Of a stretch of DNA of 64,000 bases, positions 36,413 to 46,248 are shown piece by piece. Numbering within the stretch: the stretch's first letter is position 1; each line of letters begins with the position of its first letter. The stretch comes from an uncultured Verrucomicrobia subdivision 3 bacterium (GTDB taxonomy: Bacteria > Verrucomicrobiota > Verrucomicrobiia > Limisphaerales > UBA11358): assembly GCA_903850425.1 (NCBI GenBank), contig CAINLR010000165.1:1-64000 (forward strand). The letters run 5' to 3'. A program made the translations under genes and the position numbers. The notes beneath the pieces are model-generated. The model saw only the letters and a list, made by a program, of their open reading frames with translations. It did not search any database and was not told the origin of the DNA.

Positions 36413-37612
36413 TTAACTCGCTTTTTTATGGGAGTGCTGCCGCAGCCAGACGAGTCCGCCCAAGCCAAGGGTCAGCAAGCCGGACACCGCCCAGGTCGCG
36501 GCGTTGGGCGATTGCGGCACCAGCGTGAGCGCCGCCGCGCCGGTGGCGGGCCCGAGAAAAATTCCCGCGCCGATGAAGGCTTCATGCAGGCCGCCGTGTT
36601 CACTGCTGGCCTCGCCGACGTCCATTGAATAGAACAGCGACGAATAATAAATCAGTCCCGTGGCTAGGCCGAAAAAAATCTGCGCCACCACCACGAGCCA
36701 GAGTTGGGTGGCCAGCAGGATCGCCGCGAGACTGCCAATGAGCAGGAGGAAAGCGGCCAGCAGCCAGCGGAAACGGTAATGCCAGCCGCGCCATTGCCAC
36801 AGCAGCGCAAACGCCGCGAGGCGCCCGAACAACCACACGGAGCAGAACAGCCCCACGCGCGTGGGCGAGAGCGCGAGCTTCTCCGCGACGCCCGGCATCA
36901 CGGCAAAGAGCGTGTTGATGGCGACGTAGGCAAACGGATTGGCCAGCCACGCCATTTTCAAAAAGGTCTGCGGACTGACGGGCTGGTCTGGGGCGGAAAG
37001 TTCCGGAGCCTGATGATTTTCTCTCGGTGGTTCCGGCGTGGCCGCAAGCACTGCGTCGTGATATTTCTCCAGCCAGAGCAAGAGGAGGAATTGCACGCCG
37101 AAAATTCCCGCCGGCAGCCAGAACACGGCGCCGGCGCCGAGCGCATCGTAGAGTGTGCCGCCGGTGAAATATGCCAGCGCCGCCGCGCCGGCCCAGGTGC
37201 AGTTGTAAATGCCCACCATTTCCTGCACGCCCGATTGCGTTTCGCGTTCGCTCACCAGCGCCTCGAGCGCGGGCCAGGTGAGCAGCAGAACGACGTTGTA
37301 AACCGCCACCGCCACCAGTTGCGCGGCCAGGCTGTGAGCGCCCAGTCCGCCCGCCACCATCACGGCTGCCAGCGACAAGAAACCAATCTTAAGGCTCAAC
37401 ACACGACCGAATTTGGCGGCGAACTTGCCGCACTGCCACGCGGCGAAAATGTAAATGAAACCCGAGAGCGCCGTGACCGAGAGATTGCCCCGATTGCCAA
37501 AACCAAAATGGTCGCGGAGAAAGAAGAACAGGTAGTTGAAATAATACGACGTGGCGATGGTGTTCAAACCCGCGAGTGTAAAATATCCGGCCTTAAGCTG
37601 ACGATGCGTCAT
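36413..37612 (-). CDS. Major facilitator superfamily transporter
   Basis: 399 residues, about twelve membrane helices in two groups of six with a polar central loop (residues ~195-225, Pro/Glu rich). The loop between helices 2 and 3 holds GKFAAKFGRVLSLKIGF, a variant of the MFS A-motif. Substrate not identifiable; it resembles the group annotated as generic MFS in verrucomicrobia. The start overlaps the NUDIX gene stop by four bases (37609-37612), so the two are likely translationally coupled. Confidence 0.85.
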   Translation of the reverse strand: MTHRQLKAGYFTLAGLNTIATSYYFNYLFFFLRDHFGFGNRGNLSVTALSGFIYIFAAWQCGKFAAKFGRVLSLKIGFLSLAAVMVAGGLGAHSLAAQLVAVAVYNVVLLLTWPALEALVSERETQSGVQEMVGIYNCTWAGAAALAYFTGGTLYDALGAGAVFWLPAGIFGVQFLLLLWLEKYHDAVLAATPEPPRENHQAPELSAPDQPVSPQTFLKMAWLANPFAYVAINTLFAVMPGVAEKLALSPTRVGLFCSVWLFGRLAAFALLWQWRGWHYRFRWLLAAFLLLIGSLAAILLATQLWLVVVAQIFFGLATGLIYYSSLFYSMDVGEASSEHGGLHEAFIGAGIFLGPATGAAALTLVPQSPNAATWAVSGLLTLGLGGLVWLRQHSHKKAS

Positions 37613-38067
37613 CGGGACATTTCCTCGATGGCTTTATGGCAATACCACTTCACCGCGTCGGTCATCGGCGGCGTGAGCGTTTCCAAATCCGCAAGCGAGC
37701 ACCAGCGGATGTCGTGATGCTCCGCCGTGGCGAGCGTCACCTTGCCGTCCCTGGGTCGCGCCCAGTAAATCATCCCGATGTGCTCATGCGTGTCGCTGAT
37801 GCGATGGATGTCGAGAAAGCGCGGCGCAAGGAGCGCGCGGGTGCCGGGCGAAGTGGTGGGCGGACGTTCGCCGAGCAATTCCACGTCGAGACCGCTTTCT
37901 TCCTTGGCCTCGCGCAGCGCGGCCTGCTCGGGGTCTTCGTCCAATTCGATGTGGCCGCCAAGCGGCAGCCATTTGTCGAGCTTGCGATGGTGGATGAGCA
38001 GAATCTTGGCGTCGTGAACGATGAAGATCGCGACGGTGAAATCAATTTTTTCGTGGATGTGCGCCAT
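37609..38067 (-). CDS. NUDIX hydrolase
   Basis: 152 residues. Carries a complete Nudix box, GGHIELDEDPEQAALREAKEESGL (G-x5-E-x7-REUxEExGU), so it should cleave a nucleoside diphosphate linked to another moiety with Mg2+. The FTVAIFIVHDAKILLIHHRKLDKWLPLGGH lead-in is typical of sanitising or cofactor-directed Nudix enzymes. Substrate unknown. First gene of the minus-strand run towards pepP and folB. Confidence 0.9.
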   Translation of the reverse strand: MAHIHEKIDFTVAIFIVHDAKILLIHHRKLDKWLPLGGHIELDEDPEQAALREAKEESGLDVELLGERPPTTSPGTRALLAPRFLDIHRISDTHEHIGMIYWARPRDGKVTLATAEHHDIRWCSLADLETLTPPMTDAVKWYCHKAIEEMSR

Positions 38068-38262
38068 GCGTTACCAGAAAAATTTAACCACAAAGCCGCT
38101 CCGGCGCGAAGGAAGAATTTTTGAAACTGCCGGGCGGCCCACCGTGTCAGGGGCACCGGCGGATGCGGGCGGTTGCAAAAATTGGATTTCAAAAATTCGA
38201 TTGAGACGGCGCGTTTTGCTGCTAGCATCCTGCCGGTTGGAAGAATCCCCCCCGACAGAACA

Positions 38263-39066
38263 ATGGATACGATTGAAGCTTTAATTTCCGAAGACACTGG
38301 TTCCGCTCCGGCACTGGAGCCGCTGGCCATGGTGGCGCTGGACGCCGGCCGGATGCTGATGGAGTCCGGTGCCAGCGCGAACAGCGTGGACGAGATCGTG
38401 GCGCAGGTTGCGCGCGGCCTCGGGGCGGACCGCGTGGACCTGCGCATCGGTTACGCATCGCTGGCCATCACCATCGGCATCGGCGCGAACGGCATCACGC
38501 GGATGCGCGAGGTCGGGCATCTTGGCGTGAACCAGCGGCTGGACCAGGAGTTGTGGCATCTGGCGGAGCGGGTGGCGCAGGGTAAATTGACGACCGCGCA
38601 GACGCGCGCGGAACTCAGCCGGCTGGCGGCCAAGACGCCGCGCCATGCCGCGTGGGTCATGGCGCTGGCGGTGGGCCTGGCGTGCGCGGCCTTCGGACGG
38701 TTGCTGAAAGTGGACTGGCTCGGCACCGGGCCGGTTTTTCTGGCGGCCGCCATTGGCCAGTTGGTCCGGCGCGAACTGCTGACCCGCCATGTCAATGTGT
38801 TCATCTGCGCCTCACTGGTGTCATTTCTGGCCTCGCTGCTCGGCGGCCTGGGGGCGCACTGGGCCGGGAGCGGGAAAATTGACATGGCCATGATCGCCTC
38901 GATTTTACTGCTCGTTCCCGGCGTTCCTTCGGTCAATGCCTTGAGCGACATTCTTGAAGGCCACCCCACGCTGGGCAGCGCGCGGGCGGTGACGGTGGCG
39001 GTGATCTTAATTTTTGTGGCCGCCGGCCTCTGGTTCGGCCAGGTGCTGCTGGCTCATTTGATTTGA
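38263..39066 (+). CDS. Threonine/serine exporter, ThrE N-terminal-type subunit (YjjP-like)
   Basis: 267 residues from ATG 38263; a TTG 30 codons earlier is in frame but its segment lacks conservation. The soluble N-terminal part shows AGRMLMESGASANSVDEIV and a VDLRIGYASLAITIG segment, the hallmark of the DUF1212/ThrE family, followed by about five helices including MASILLLVPGVPSVNALSD. In many bacteria this half pairs with a DUF3815 subunit, which is exactly the next gene, 3 bases downstream. Together they should export threonine/serine or dicarboxylate-like compounds. Confidence 0.88.
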   Translation: MDTIEALISEDTGSAPALEPLAMVALDAGRMLMESGASANSVDEIVAQVARGLGADRVDLRIGYASLAITIGIGANGITRMREVGHLGVNQRLDQELWHLAERVAQGKLTTAQTRAELSRLAAKTPRHAAWVMALAVGLACAAFGRLLKVDWLGTGPVFLAAAIGQLVRRELLTRHVNVFICASLVSFLASLLGGLGAHWAGSGKIDMAMIASILLLVPGVPSVNALSDILEGHPTLGSARAVTVAVILIFVAAGLWFGQVLLAHLI

Positions 39067-39069
39067 AAC

Positions 39070-39540
39070 ATGAACATTGACCCTGTTTTTCTCCTGCATC
39101 AAACGTTGTGCGGGGCGCTGGCCGCCGCCGGCTTCGGCGTGTTGTTCAATATCGGCTTTCGTTCGCTGCCGTGGTGCGCGGCGAGTGGGGCGCTGGCGTT
39201 GGCGGTGCGCACTTATTGCCTCGGACTGGGCTGGAATCTGGAGGCGGCTTCGTTCGCCGCCGCGCTTACGGTGGGTGCCGCCGTGCAGGTGCTGCGAGCG
39301 CGGGCGGACATTTCGCAAAACGCGCTGGACGTGGTCGGCTGCATCCCGATGGTGCCGGGCAGCTTTGCCGCCAAGGCCATTCTGGGCATGTTCGCGCTCA
39401 CCTCGACGAGCACCACGGACGCCTCCGAAACGCTCATCACCGCCGTCCAGTTTGCCTTGCGCGTGACCTTCACGGTCGGCGCCATTGGCACTGGCCTGGC
39501 CATTCCCACCCTGCTGCTGCGCGTGCGGGTAACCCGGTAG
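39070..39540 (+). CDS. Threonine/serine exporter, ThrE C-terminal-type subunit (YjjB-like, DUF3815)
   Basis: 156 residues, about five helices. ISQNALDVVGCIPMVPGSFAAKAILGMF is the conserved core of DUF3815 proteins and matches the PGVP motif of its partner. Complements the preceding ThrE N-terminal-type subunit, only 3 bases away. No terminator clearly follows. Confidence 0.87.
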   Translation: MNIDPVFLLHQTLCGALAAAGFGVLFNIGFRSLPWCAASGALALAVRTYCLGLGWNLEAASFAAALTVGAAVQVLRARADISQNALDVVGCIPMVPGSFAAKAILGMFALTSTSTTDASETLITAVQFALRVTFTVGAIGTGLAIPTLLLRVRVTR

Positions 39541-39964
39541 CCGGCCGAGACATGCAGTCAGAAAAGCTGCCCGCCCGGGAGCCGCCGCTGTTTTTCGTTC
39601 GTTTTCAGGTTGAAGCCCTTTTTATTTGCGCGATAAAAGAGTCCCCTTTTTCCCCGGTGCGGATACCGATCATCATACGGCGCGCAGGAAGCGGGCGTCT
39701 CGCCTACAAAACTCAAACTGACGGAGCGGTCGGGTTCAACGTGGATGCCGCACACGCGGAGCGGTGCGTAACTCGAAACCACCCGCCGCGGGCCGCTTCG
39801 CCGGCGGCTTCCGGCCGTGAGCCGGAGCCGGCCGGAATCGCCATCGAGAAAAGCATTTAATTGTATTGTAAGCACCAGCCAAACTTTGTAAGAGTTGATA
39901 AGGCAGCGGAAAGGATATTAGATGGAATAGAAGCAATATTAACTTCGTTAACAGCCCCAATACC
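39541..39964. other. Intergenic region before the repeat protein
   Basis: 424 bases with no gene I can support. The middle has GC-rich inverted strings (for example CCGCCGCGGGCCGCTTCGCC). The last 100 bases are AT-rich and must carry the promoter of the next gene: TTGATA (near 39895) is a -35 candidate, but no good -10 follows. A short TAACTTCGTTAAC palindrome lies about 20 bases before the ATG. Confidence 0.35.
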
Positions 39965-42900
39965 ATGAAAACCATCCATTCATTGAAATCACTCGTCACC
40001 GCAGCGGCCATCGTCGGCTTGGCTATGGCCGGTCCGAGGCTTCATGCGGCCACCGTCAGCTGGACCAACGGCGTTAGCGGTGGCTGGAACAACCCTGCGA
40101 ATTGGAATCCCAACATCGTGCCCGGCACGAATGACACCGCCACCATCGGCAACGCCGGAGTGACGGTATCGCTCAACAGTGCCACCGGGGTCGGCGGGAT
40201 CAACCTTGGCTCCGGCGGCGGGGGCACGGTGACGATCGCGCTCAACGGCCAGACGCTCTCGCTTTACGGCCCGTTGACCGTCAACCCCAGCGGCTCGTTC
40301 ACGGTGGACGGCAGCAGCACCTTGATGGGCAACACCAATGCGGTGTTGAGCGGAACGATTGGCTGGACCGGCGGTTACTTGCGCGGCGCCCTGACGCTGG
40401 CTACGGGGAGCACGCTCAATATTACCACCGCGAACAACCACTATATCGGCTATTGTATGCTCACCAATTCCGGCACGGTGAACTGGAGCGGCAGTGGCTT
40501 GTTTGCCGGTGGCGGCACGGTTATTTACAACTACGGTTTGTGGAACGCGCAGGACGACCAGTATCTTTTCAATTATTCTGGCGCGCCCGGCACCGTGTTC
40601 AACAATTATGGCACGTTTCGCAAATCGGGCGGGGCCAGTGAGTTTGCCTCGGCCACAGTATTTCCCAGCGGCGTGGTGTTCAACCAGCTGGCCGGTGTGA
40701 TTGACGTTCAGAATGGGACCAATGGGTTGCAGGTGGCTTTTCAAAACGGCGGACAATTTACCGGCGGCTACATCACGACCAATCAGTTCGGCCTGACGGT
40801 TCTGGCCGGCGGCAGTTTCAACTTAAACGGCACCGTGACGGGCACCAACACTTGGGAGACCGGGAATCTGGTCGGGACGAACGTCATCAACGGCGCTCTG
40901 ACCTGGGAGGCCGGCTCGTGGGACAGCACGCTGGTCACCGTGCCCGCCAGCAGCGTGGTGAACATCACTACCGCAAACAATCACTATATCGGTTATTGCA
41001 TTCTCACCAATTCCGGCACGGTGAACTGGAGCGGCAGCGGCTTGTTTGCCGGTGGCGGCACGGTTATTTACAACTACGGTTTATGGAATGCGCAGGACGA
41101 CCAAACCTTGAGCAATTATCGCGGTGCTCCCGGCACGGTCTTCAACAATTTTGGCACCTGCCGTAAATCGGGGGGAATGAATGCCGGTCAGACTTTAATC
41201 GGGAACCCCGTGACTTTTAACAGCACGGGTGTTGTGGACGTGCAGAATGGCAATCTGACTCTGCAAGGCATTGGCAACTTCACCGGCGGCTACATCACCA
41301 CCAACAGCACCGGGACGACGTATTTCTCCAGCGGCAATTTCAACCTCAACGGCACGGCCACGGGCACCAACGTGATTGAAAGCGCCAATGCCAATCTGGT
41401 CGGGACGAATGTCATCAACGGTGCTTTGAACTGGCAGGGCGGCTTCTGGGATAACACGGTGGTCACCGTGCCCGCCAGCAGCGTTTTGAACATCACCACG
41501 CCGAACAATCACTATATCGGTTATTGCCTTTTAACCAATTTCGGCACTGTGAACTGGAGCGGCGGTGGCTTGTTTGCCGGCGGCGGCACGGTCGTTGCCA
41601 ATTACGGTTTGTGGAATGCGCAGGATGACCAAACCTTGAGCAATTATCGCGGCGCGCCCGGCACCATTTTCAATAACTTCGGCACCTGCCGCAAATCGGG
41701 GGGAATGAATGCCAGTCAGACGCTAATCGGAAACCCGGTGAGTTTTAACAACACGGGTGTGGTGGATGTGCAGCAGGGGAATTTGACATTGCAGGGAGAC
41801 GACACTTTCAGCGGCGGCTACATCACCACCAACGGCACCGGAATGACGTATTTCTCCAGCGGCAATTTCAACCTCAACGGCACCGCCACCGGCACGAATG
41901 TGATTGAGAACGGTGCCAATCTGGTGGGGACCATTTTCATCAAGGGCGCTTTGAACTGGCAAAACGGCTCGTGGAACAACACGGTGGTCACGGTGCCCGC
42001 CAGCAGCGTTTTGAACATCACCACGCCGAACAATCACTATATCGGCTACTGTCTCATCACCAATTTCGGCATCGTGAACTGGAGTGGTGCGGGCTTGTTT
42101 GCCGGCGGCGGCACGACCATTAACAACTACGGTTTGTGGAACGCGCAGGACAACCAAACGCTGAGCGATTATTACGGCAGTCCCAATACCACCTTCTTTA
42201 ACAATTTCGGCACCTTCCGCAAATCGGGGGGAATTAATGCCGGTCAGACATTAATCGGGAACCCGGTGACTTTTAATAGCACCGGCATCGTGGACGTGCC
42301 GCAAGGTAATTTGGTGTTCCAAGGAAACGACAGTTTCACCGGCGGCTATCTGAACACGAACAGCACGGGGACGACTTATCTTTCTGCGGGCAATTTCAAC
42401 CTCAACGGCGCCGTCACCGGCAACAACGTGATTGAGAGCGCCGGCAATCTGGTGGGGACGAATGTCATCAACGGCGCTTTGACCTGGCAGAACGGCTCGT
42501 GGAACAACACCGTGGTCACGGTGCTCAGCAACAGCGTGGTGAACATCACCACGGCGAACAATCACTATCTCGGTTATTGTCTCCTCACCAATTTCGGCAC
42601 GGTGAACTGGAGCGGCGGTGGCTTGTTTGCCGGCGGCGGCACGGTCATTGACAACCATGGTTTGTGGGACGCGCAGGCGGACCTAACCTTGAGCGATTAT
42701 TATGGCAGCCCCAACACCACGGTCTTCAACAATTTCGGCACCTTCCGCAAGGAATTCACCAGCGGCACCACCGCGCTGGCCAATGGTGTCACCTTTAACA
42801 ATTCCGGCAAGCTGGATGCGCAGGACGGCAACATCGCGTTGCAAGGCGCTTATACTCTGGACAACGGCACGAAGATGGGCTTCGGTCTCGGCGGTGCGGC

Positions 42901-43363
42901 TGGCAATGGCTCAATCTCGCTGTCCGGCGCGGCGTCATTCGCCGGTAGCGCCAGTGTCAATCTCAACGGTTTCTTCTGGCCGGGTGTGGGCGGCTCCTTC
43001 AATCTGCTCAACTATACTTCCGAGTCCGGCGTGCTGTTCACCAATCTCGCATTGCCAGCGGCGGGATTCATCACTTGGCAGACGAATTACAACACCACGG
43101 CGTTCGCGCTCTCGGTTGTGGCGCATATTGCCACCAATATGACGCCCACCAATCTGTTCATTTCAACCCTGAACAGCAGCAACCTTTTCCTCCAGTGGCC
43201 CGGCGACCATACCGGTTGGAGGGTTCAGGCACAGACGAATCCAGTGACGGTGGGTATCAGTTCAAATTGGGTCATCCTGGCTGGGGCTTCACTCACCAAC
43301 CAGTTGGTCATGCCGATGGCCCAAACCAACGGCACGGTGTTCTTCCGCATGTTGAACCCGTAG
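39965..43363 (+). CDS. Secreted beta-rich protein with five tandem ~175-residue repeats
   Basis: 1132 residues with a signal peptide (MKTIHSLKSLVTAAAIVGLAMAGPRLHA). The N-terminal block WTNGVSGGWNNPANWNPNIVPG resembles autotransporter/passenger-type repeat starts. The body holds five copies of a ~175-residue unit, each with NITTANNHYIGYC, LTN.GTVNWSG.GLFAGGGT, YGLWNAQDDQ and FNNFGT.RKSGG; copies 2-4 repeat every 525 bases with near-identical DNA. The C-terminal ~75 residues (LFLQWPGDHTGWRVQAQTN and NGTVFFRMLNP) match a C-terminal module I associate with Verrucomicrobiota secreted proteins. A surface-exposed right-handed beta-helix is likely; no enzymatic motif. Confidence 0.85.
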   Translation: MKTIHSLKSLVTAAAIVGLAMAGPRLHAATVSWTNGVSGGWNNPANWNPNIVPGTNDTATIGNAGVTVSLNSATGVGGINLGSGGGGTVTIALNGQTLSLYGPLTVNPSGSFTVDGSSTLMGNTNAVLSGTIGWTGGYLRGALTLATGSTLNITTANNHYIGYCMLTNSGTVNWSGSGLFAGGGTVIYNYGLWNAQDDQYLFNYSGAPGTVFNNYGTFRKSGGASEFASATVFPSGVVFNQLAGVIDVQNGTNGLQVAFQNGGQFTGGYITTNQFGLTVLAGGSFNLNGTVTGTNTWETGNLVGTNVINGALTWEAGSWDSTLVTVPASSVVNITTANNHYIGYCILTNSGTVNWSGSGLFAGGGTVIYNYGLWNAQDDQTLSNYRGAPGTVFNNFGTCRKSGGMNAGQTLIGNPVTFNSTGVVDVQNGNLTLQGIGNFTGGYITTNSTGTTYFSSGNFNLNGTATGTNVIESANANLVGTNVINGALNWQGGFWDNTVVTVPASSVLNITTPNNHYIGYCLLTNFGTVNWSGGGLFAGGGTVVANYGLWNAQDDQTLSNYRGAPGTIFNNFGTCRKSGGMNASQTLIGNPVSFNNTGVVDVQQGNLTLQGDDTFSGGYITTNGTGMTYFSSGNFNLNGTATGTNVIENGANLVGTIFIKGALNWQNGSWNNTVVTVPASSVLNITTPNNHYIGYCLITNFGIVNWSGAGLFAGGGTTINNYGLWNAQDNQTLSDYYGSPNTTFFNNFGTFRKSGGINAGQTLIGNPVTFNSTGIVDVPQGNLVFQGNDSFTGGYLNTNSTGTTYLSAGNFNLNGAVTGNNVIESAGNLVGTNVINGALTWQNGSWNNTVVTVLSNSVVNITTANNHYLGYCLLTNFGTVNWSGGGLFAGGGTVIDNHGLWDAQADLTLSDYYGSPNTTVFNNFGTFRKEFTSGTTALANGVTFNNSGKLDAQDGNIALQGAYTLDNGTKMGFGLGGAAGNGSISLSGAASFAGSASVNLNGFFWPGVGGSFNLLNYTSESGVLFTNLALPAAGFITWQTNYNTTAFALSVVAHIATNMTPTNLFISTLNSSNLFLQWPGDHTGWRVQAQTNPVTVGISSNWVILAGASLTNQLVMPMAQTNGTVFFRMLNP

Positions 43364-43558
43364 CCGGATCATTACAGCAAAAGTGGCCGCGCCCCATCGC
43401 ACTGGCTGCACCGCAAGACTAGCTATCGAGATCGTGGTAAAAAACAAAGACAGACCCGCCCAGAGCAATTCAGCCACACGCAGCGGCGGTCACCACGCAG
43501 CCGAAGCGCTGTTTGCGGCATGAGGTGCATGACGCAAAATCTCTCGGTGAGTTGAAGT

Positions 43559-45280
43559 CTAAATTCGCCCGAGATAGCGATCGGCGTTGGCCAAACACCG
43601 CCGGCGAATTCCCCACATAAGCGCGGCGGCCAATCCGAGGTGGCTGGCCGCCAGGACCAGCATGTCCGCCGTCACCGCCGAACCGGCAGCGTTCCGCCCG
43701 AGCGCCTCCGCCGTGCGGATTACCGTGACCGGGCTGATAAAGCTCAGCGGTTCGCTCCACTCCGAGCGCAAGAGTCCGGTTTCAACCAAGTAACTGGCGC
43801 CGGCCAACGGCAGCAGGCACCAGCCCACCACCAGCAAGAGCGACGTCATCAGCGCCCGAATCTGATTGCGGACGCGTAAGCCAATCCACAGGCACGACCA
43901 TTGGACCAGCGTGAGATAAATCCAAACGGTCAGCACGGAAATGCCCAGATAGAACACCACATTCATCAAGCGCGGTTCGCTCGGATCCTGAGTTTTGAAT
44001 TTCACCACTGCTTCCACCGCAAAGATAACAATCAGCGGCCGGGCGAGAAACTGGATCCACCGTCGGAGTGGAGCGAGCCATTCGTCCAGAATCTCCCGAG
44101 CCGTCAGGGGGGTGGTCAGAATCGGCCCGAGCCGCTCGTTCATTCGCTCGCTCGCCACGGCGTTGGCACTTTGAATCGGGACGGTCAACAACGCCAAAAT
44201 CCAGAGCCCGCCGACCGCGACAACGAAAGCCCCTCCCGACTTGGGATCCAGCACCAGATTGGCCGTCAAGGCAATGAGCACGATGACGCCGAAGATGATC
44301 GCGAATGCCAGCACGTTGGGGATCTGCATCTTTGCCAGCAGGAACCCTTCGAGCGACCAGATGCGCTCATCGCCCTTGACGCCCAGTCCGCGCTGGACGA
44401 CCTGAGCGGCGATGGCATGGGCTTCGCGGTCGCGCTTGCGCAAAATCGCGCGGAGCAGTTTTCGTAAATCTTTCCAGTATTGATCCAGTTGTTTGAACTG
44501 TTGACCAAATGGATTCCGGCGCTGAATAAAGGCGCGTGCTTCGAGAATTTGTTTCGCCCGCAGGAGAAACAGCCACGTCATCACCAAATCCACGATCGCC
44601 TTGAAGCCGATTGGGAAAAGAAAATAAACGCCGCTGGGCGACGGCCCGTAAGTTCTGGGCATGGATAACAAGAATGGCATTGGCCCCAGTGAGCAGAACA
44701 CGCTCAACGCGAGGCAGAATCCCCAGCAACGCACCAAGGCTTGAAACGTGCTCGCTTCATGCGCCGAGCATTCCAGCGCCAGGGCGCCGACCCACAGGCA
44801 GGTAAGAAACAGGGTCGCCGCGCTGGCATACAACATGCCGACGGAAACGCCACCCAAAGAATACGCAATCGCCAGCAGCGGCAGCGACAAGAACAGGAGC
44901 GTCAACATGGGGATGAGCCGCCCGACATATTTCTGCAGGATGAGTTCCCACGGTGTCAGGTCGGTCAGAAACAAAAGTCCCAACGTGTCGCGCTCTTTCT
45001 CCTCCGCGAGAGCCCCCGCCATCAGCGGCGGCAAGAACAAGTAGATCGTGACCAACTGCGCCGACACCAGAAATTGGAACGGCCCCATCCCACGGCCGAG
45101 CGCCAGGACCGGCCCTTCAGCGAGGTGCCGCAGGTAATAAAAGCAAAAGGCGCCGAACAGCACGAGCGCATAGACGACGCGGATGACATACATCTGTTTG
45201 CGCGAGGCCTGCTCGAGCAATTCCTTGCCGAGCAAAGGCCAGTCCAGGCGCAAACGGGTGAGGAATTTTCGGCGCGGCAT
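43559..45280 (-). CDS. ABC-2-type transporter permease
   Basis: 573 residues from ATG 45280; a TTG two codons earlier overlaps the previous stop. About 12 membrane helices in two blocks separated by a ~170-residue cytoplasmic linker (KDLRKLLRAILRKRDREAHA and neighbours). The GALAEEKERDTLGLLFLTDLTPWELILQKY segment is characteristic of ABC-2 permeases of the gliding/NatB-like type. Directly downstream of its ATPase (2-base gap), it is the last gene of the long minus-strand train. Substrate unknown. Confidence 0.88.
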   Translation of the reverse strand: MPRRKFLTRLRLDWPLLGKELLEQASRKQMYVIRVVYALVLFGAFCFYYLRHLAEGPVLALGRGMGPFQFLVSAQLVTIYLFLPPLMAGALAEEKERDTLGLLFLTDLTPWELILQKYVGRLIPMLTLLFLSLPLLAIAYSLGGVSVGMLYASAATLFLTCLWVGALALECSAHEASTFQALVRCWGFCLALSVFCSLGPMPFLLSMPRTYGPSPSGVYFLFPIGFKAIVDLVMTWLFLLRAKQILEARAFIQRRNPFGQQFKQLDQYWKDLRKLLRAILRKRDREAHAIAAQVVQRGLGVKGDERIWSLEGFLLAKMQIPNVLAFAIIFGVIVLIALTANLVLDPKSGGAFVVAVGGLWILALLTVPIQSANAVASERMNERLGPILTTPLTAREILDEWLAPLRRWIQFLARPLIVIFAVEAVVKFKTQDPSEPRLMNVVFYLGISVLTVWIYLTLVQWSCLWIGLRVRNQIRALMTSLLLVVGWCLLPLAGASYLVETGLLRSEWSEPLSFISPVTVIRTAEALGRNAAGSAVTADMLVLAASHLGLAAALMWGIRRRCLANADRYLGRI

Positions 45281-45282
45281 GT

Positions 45283-46248
45283 TCAACTCACCTTTCCTTC
45301 GGTCAGTTTCATGAAGGCCGTTTCCATGTCCATCGCCTCGGGTTGGAACATGCGGATGCGGGCGCCCAGGCCGTGCAGCGTGCCCAGCAAATCCTCCATC
45401 GCGAGTTCATCTTCGCGCACGCGAATGGCCACGCGGTCGGTGAGTTCTTCCACCGAGGTGATGCCGGGCACGCGCTGGATGGCGGCGATCAGCGGCGGCG
45501 CCAGATTGGAAATCTGCACATGCACGGTCCGCTTCAAATCCAGTTTGCGGTAAATATCCAGGAGCGAACCTTCGGCGACCATCTGCCCCGCTTCGATGAT
45601 GCCGATGCGGGTGCAAAACTGCGCCAGCTCATGCAGAATGTGGCTGGAAATCAGGATCGTCTTGCCCATGCGTTGCAGCTCCTTCAGCAGTTCGCGCAAC
45701 TCAATCCGCGCGCGCGGATCCAGTCCGCTGGCGGGTTCATCCAACAATAACAATTGCGGATCGTGCAACAAAATGCGCGCGATGCCCAATCGCTGTTTCA
45801 TGCCGCGCGAGAGCGCGTCCACCTGCGCCTCCGCCTTGTTGCTCAAGTCCGTCAGCGCCAGCACATCCCTGACTGTCCCCGCCCGCTTATCCCACTCGAT
45901 GCGATAGGCTGCGGCAAAAAAAAGCAAATACTCGACGACGGATAAATCCTCATAAACACCGAAGGAATCCGGGACATAGCCGATGTTGCGGCGAACGATT
46001 TGCGGCGCGTGCTTCACATCGGTGCCAAGCACGCGCACGGACCCTGCAGTCGGTCTCAACAGCGTCGCCAGCACTCGGATCGTGGTGGTCTTGCCGGCGC
46101 CGTTCGGACCGATGAAGCCGAAGATTTCCCCGCGCGGAATGCTGAGCGACAGATTTCGCACCGCCATTTGCCGTCCATAGACGACGCATAAACCTTGGAT
46201 GTCAACGACGGGTATTGGAGGCGCTGGAATGGGTGCTTTAATTTCCAT
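45283..46248 (-). CDS. ABC transporter ATP-binding protein
   Basis: 321 residues from ATG 46248, which overlaps the preceding gene by 11 bases. Complete nucleotide-binding domain: Walker A GPNGAGKTT, Q-loop YVPDSFGVYEDLSV, signature LSRGMKQRL, Walker B LLLLDEPASGLD and the switch His in SSHILHEL. The ~90-residue C-terminal extension is typical of ABC-2 exporter ATPases (NatA/GldA-like). Partner of the permease at 43559. Confidence 0.95.
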   Translation of the reverse strand: MEIKAPIPAPPIPVVDIQGLCVVYGRQMAVRNLSLSIPRGEIFGFIGPNGAGKTTTIRVLATLLRPTAGSVRVLGTDVKHAPQIVRRNIGYVPDSFGVYEDLSVVEYLLFFAAAYRIEWDKRAGTVRDVLALTDLSNKAEAQVDALSRGMKQRLGIARILLHDPQLLLLDEPASGLDPRARIELRELLKELQRMGKTILISSHILHELAQFCTRIGIIEAGQMVAEGSLLDIYRKLDLKRTVHVQISNLAPPLIAAIQRVPGITSVEELTDRVAIRVREDELAMEDLLGTLHGLGARIRMFQPEAMDMETAFMKLTEGKVS

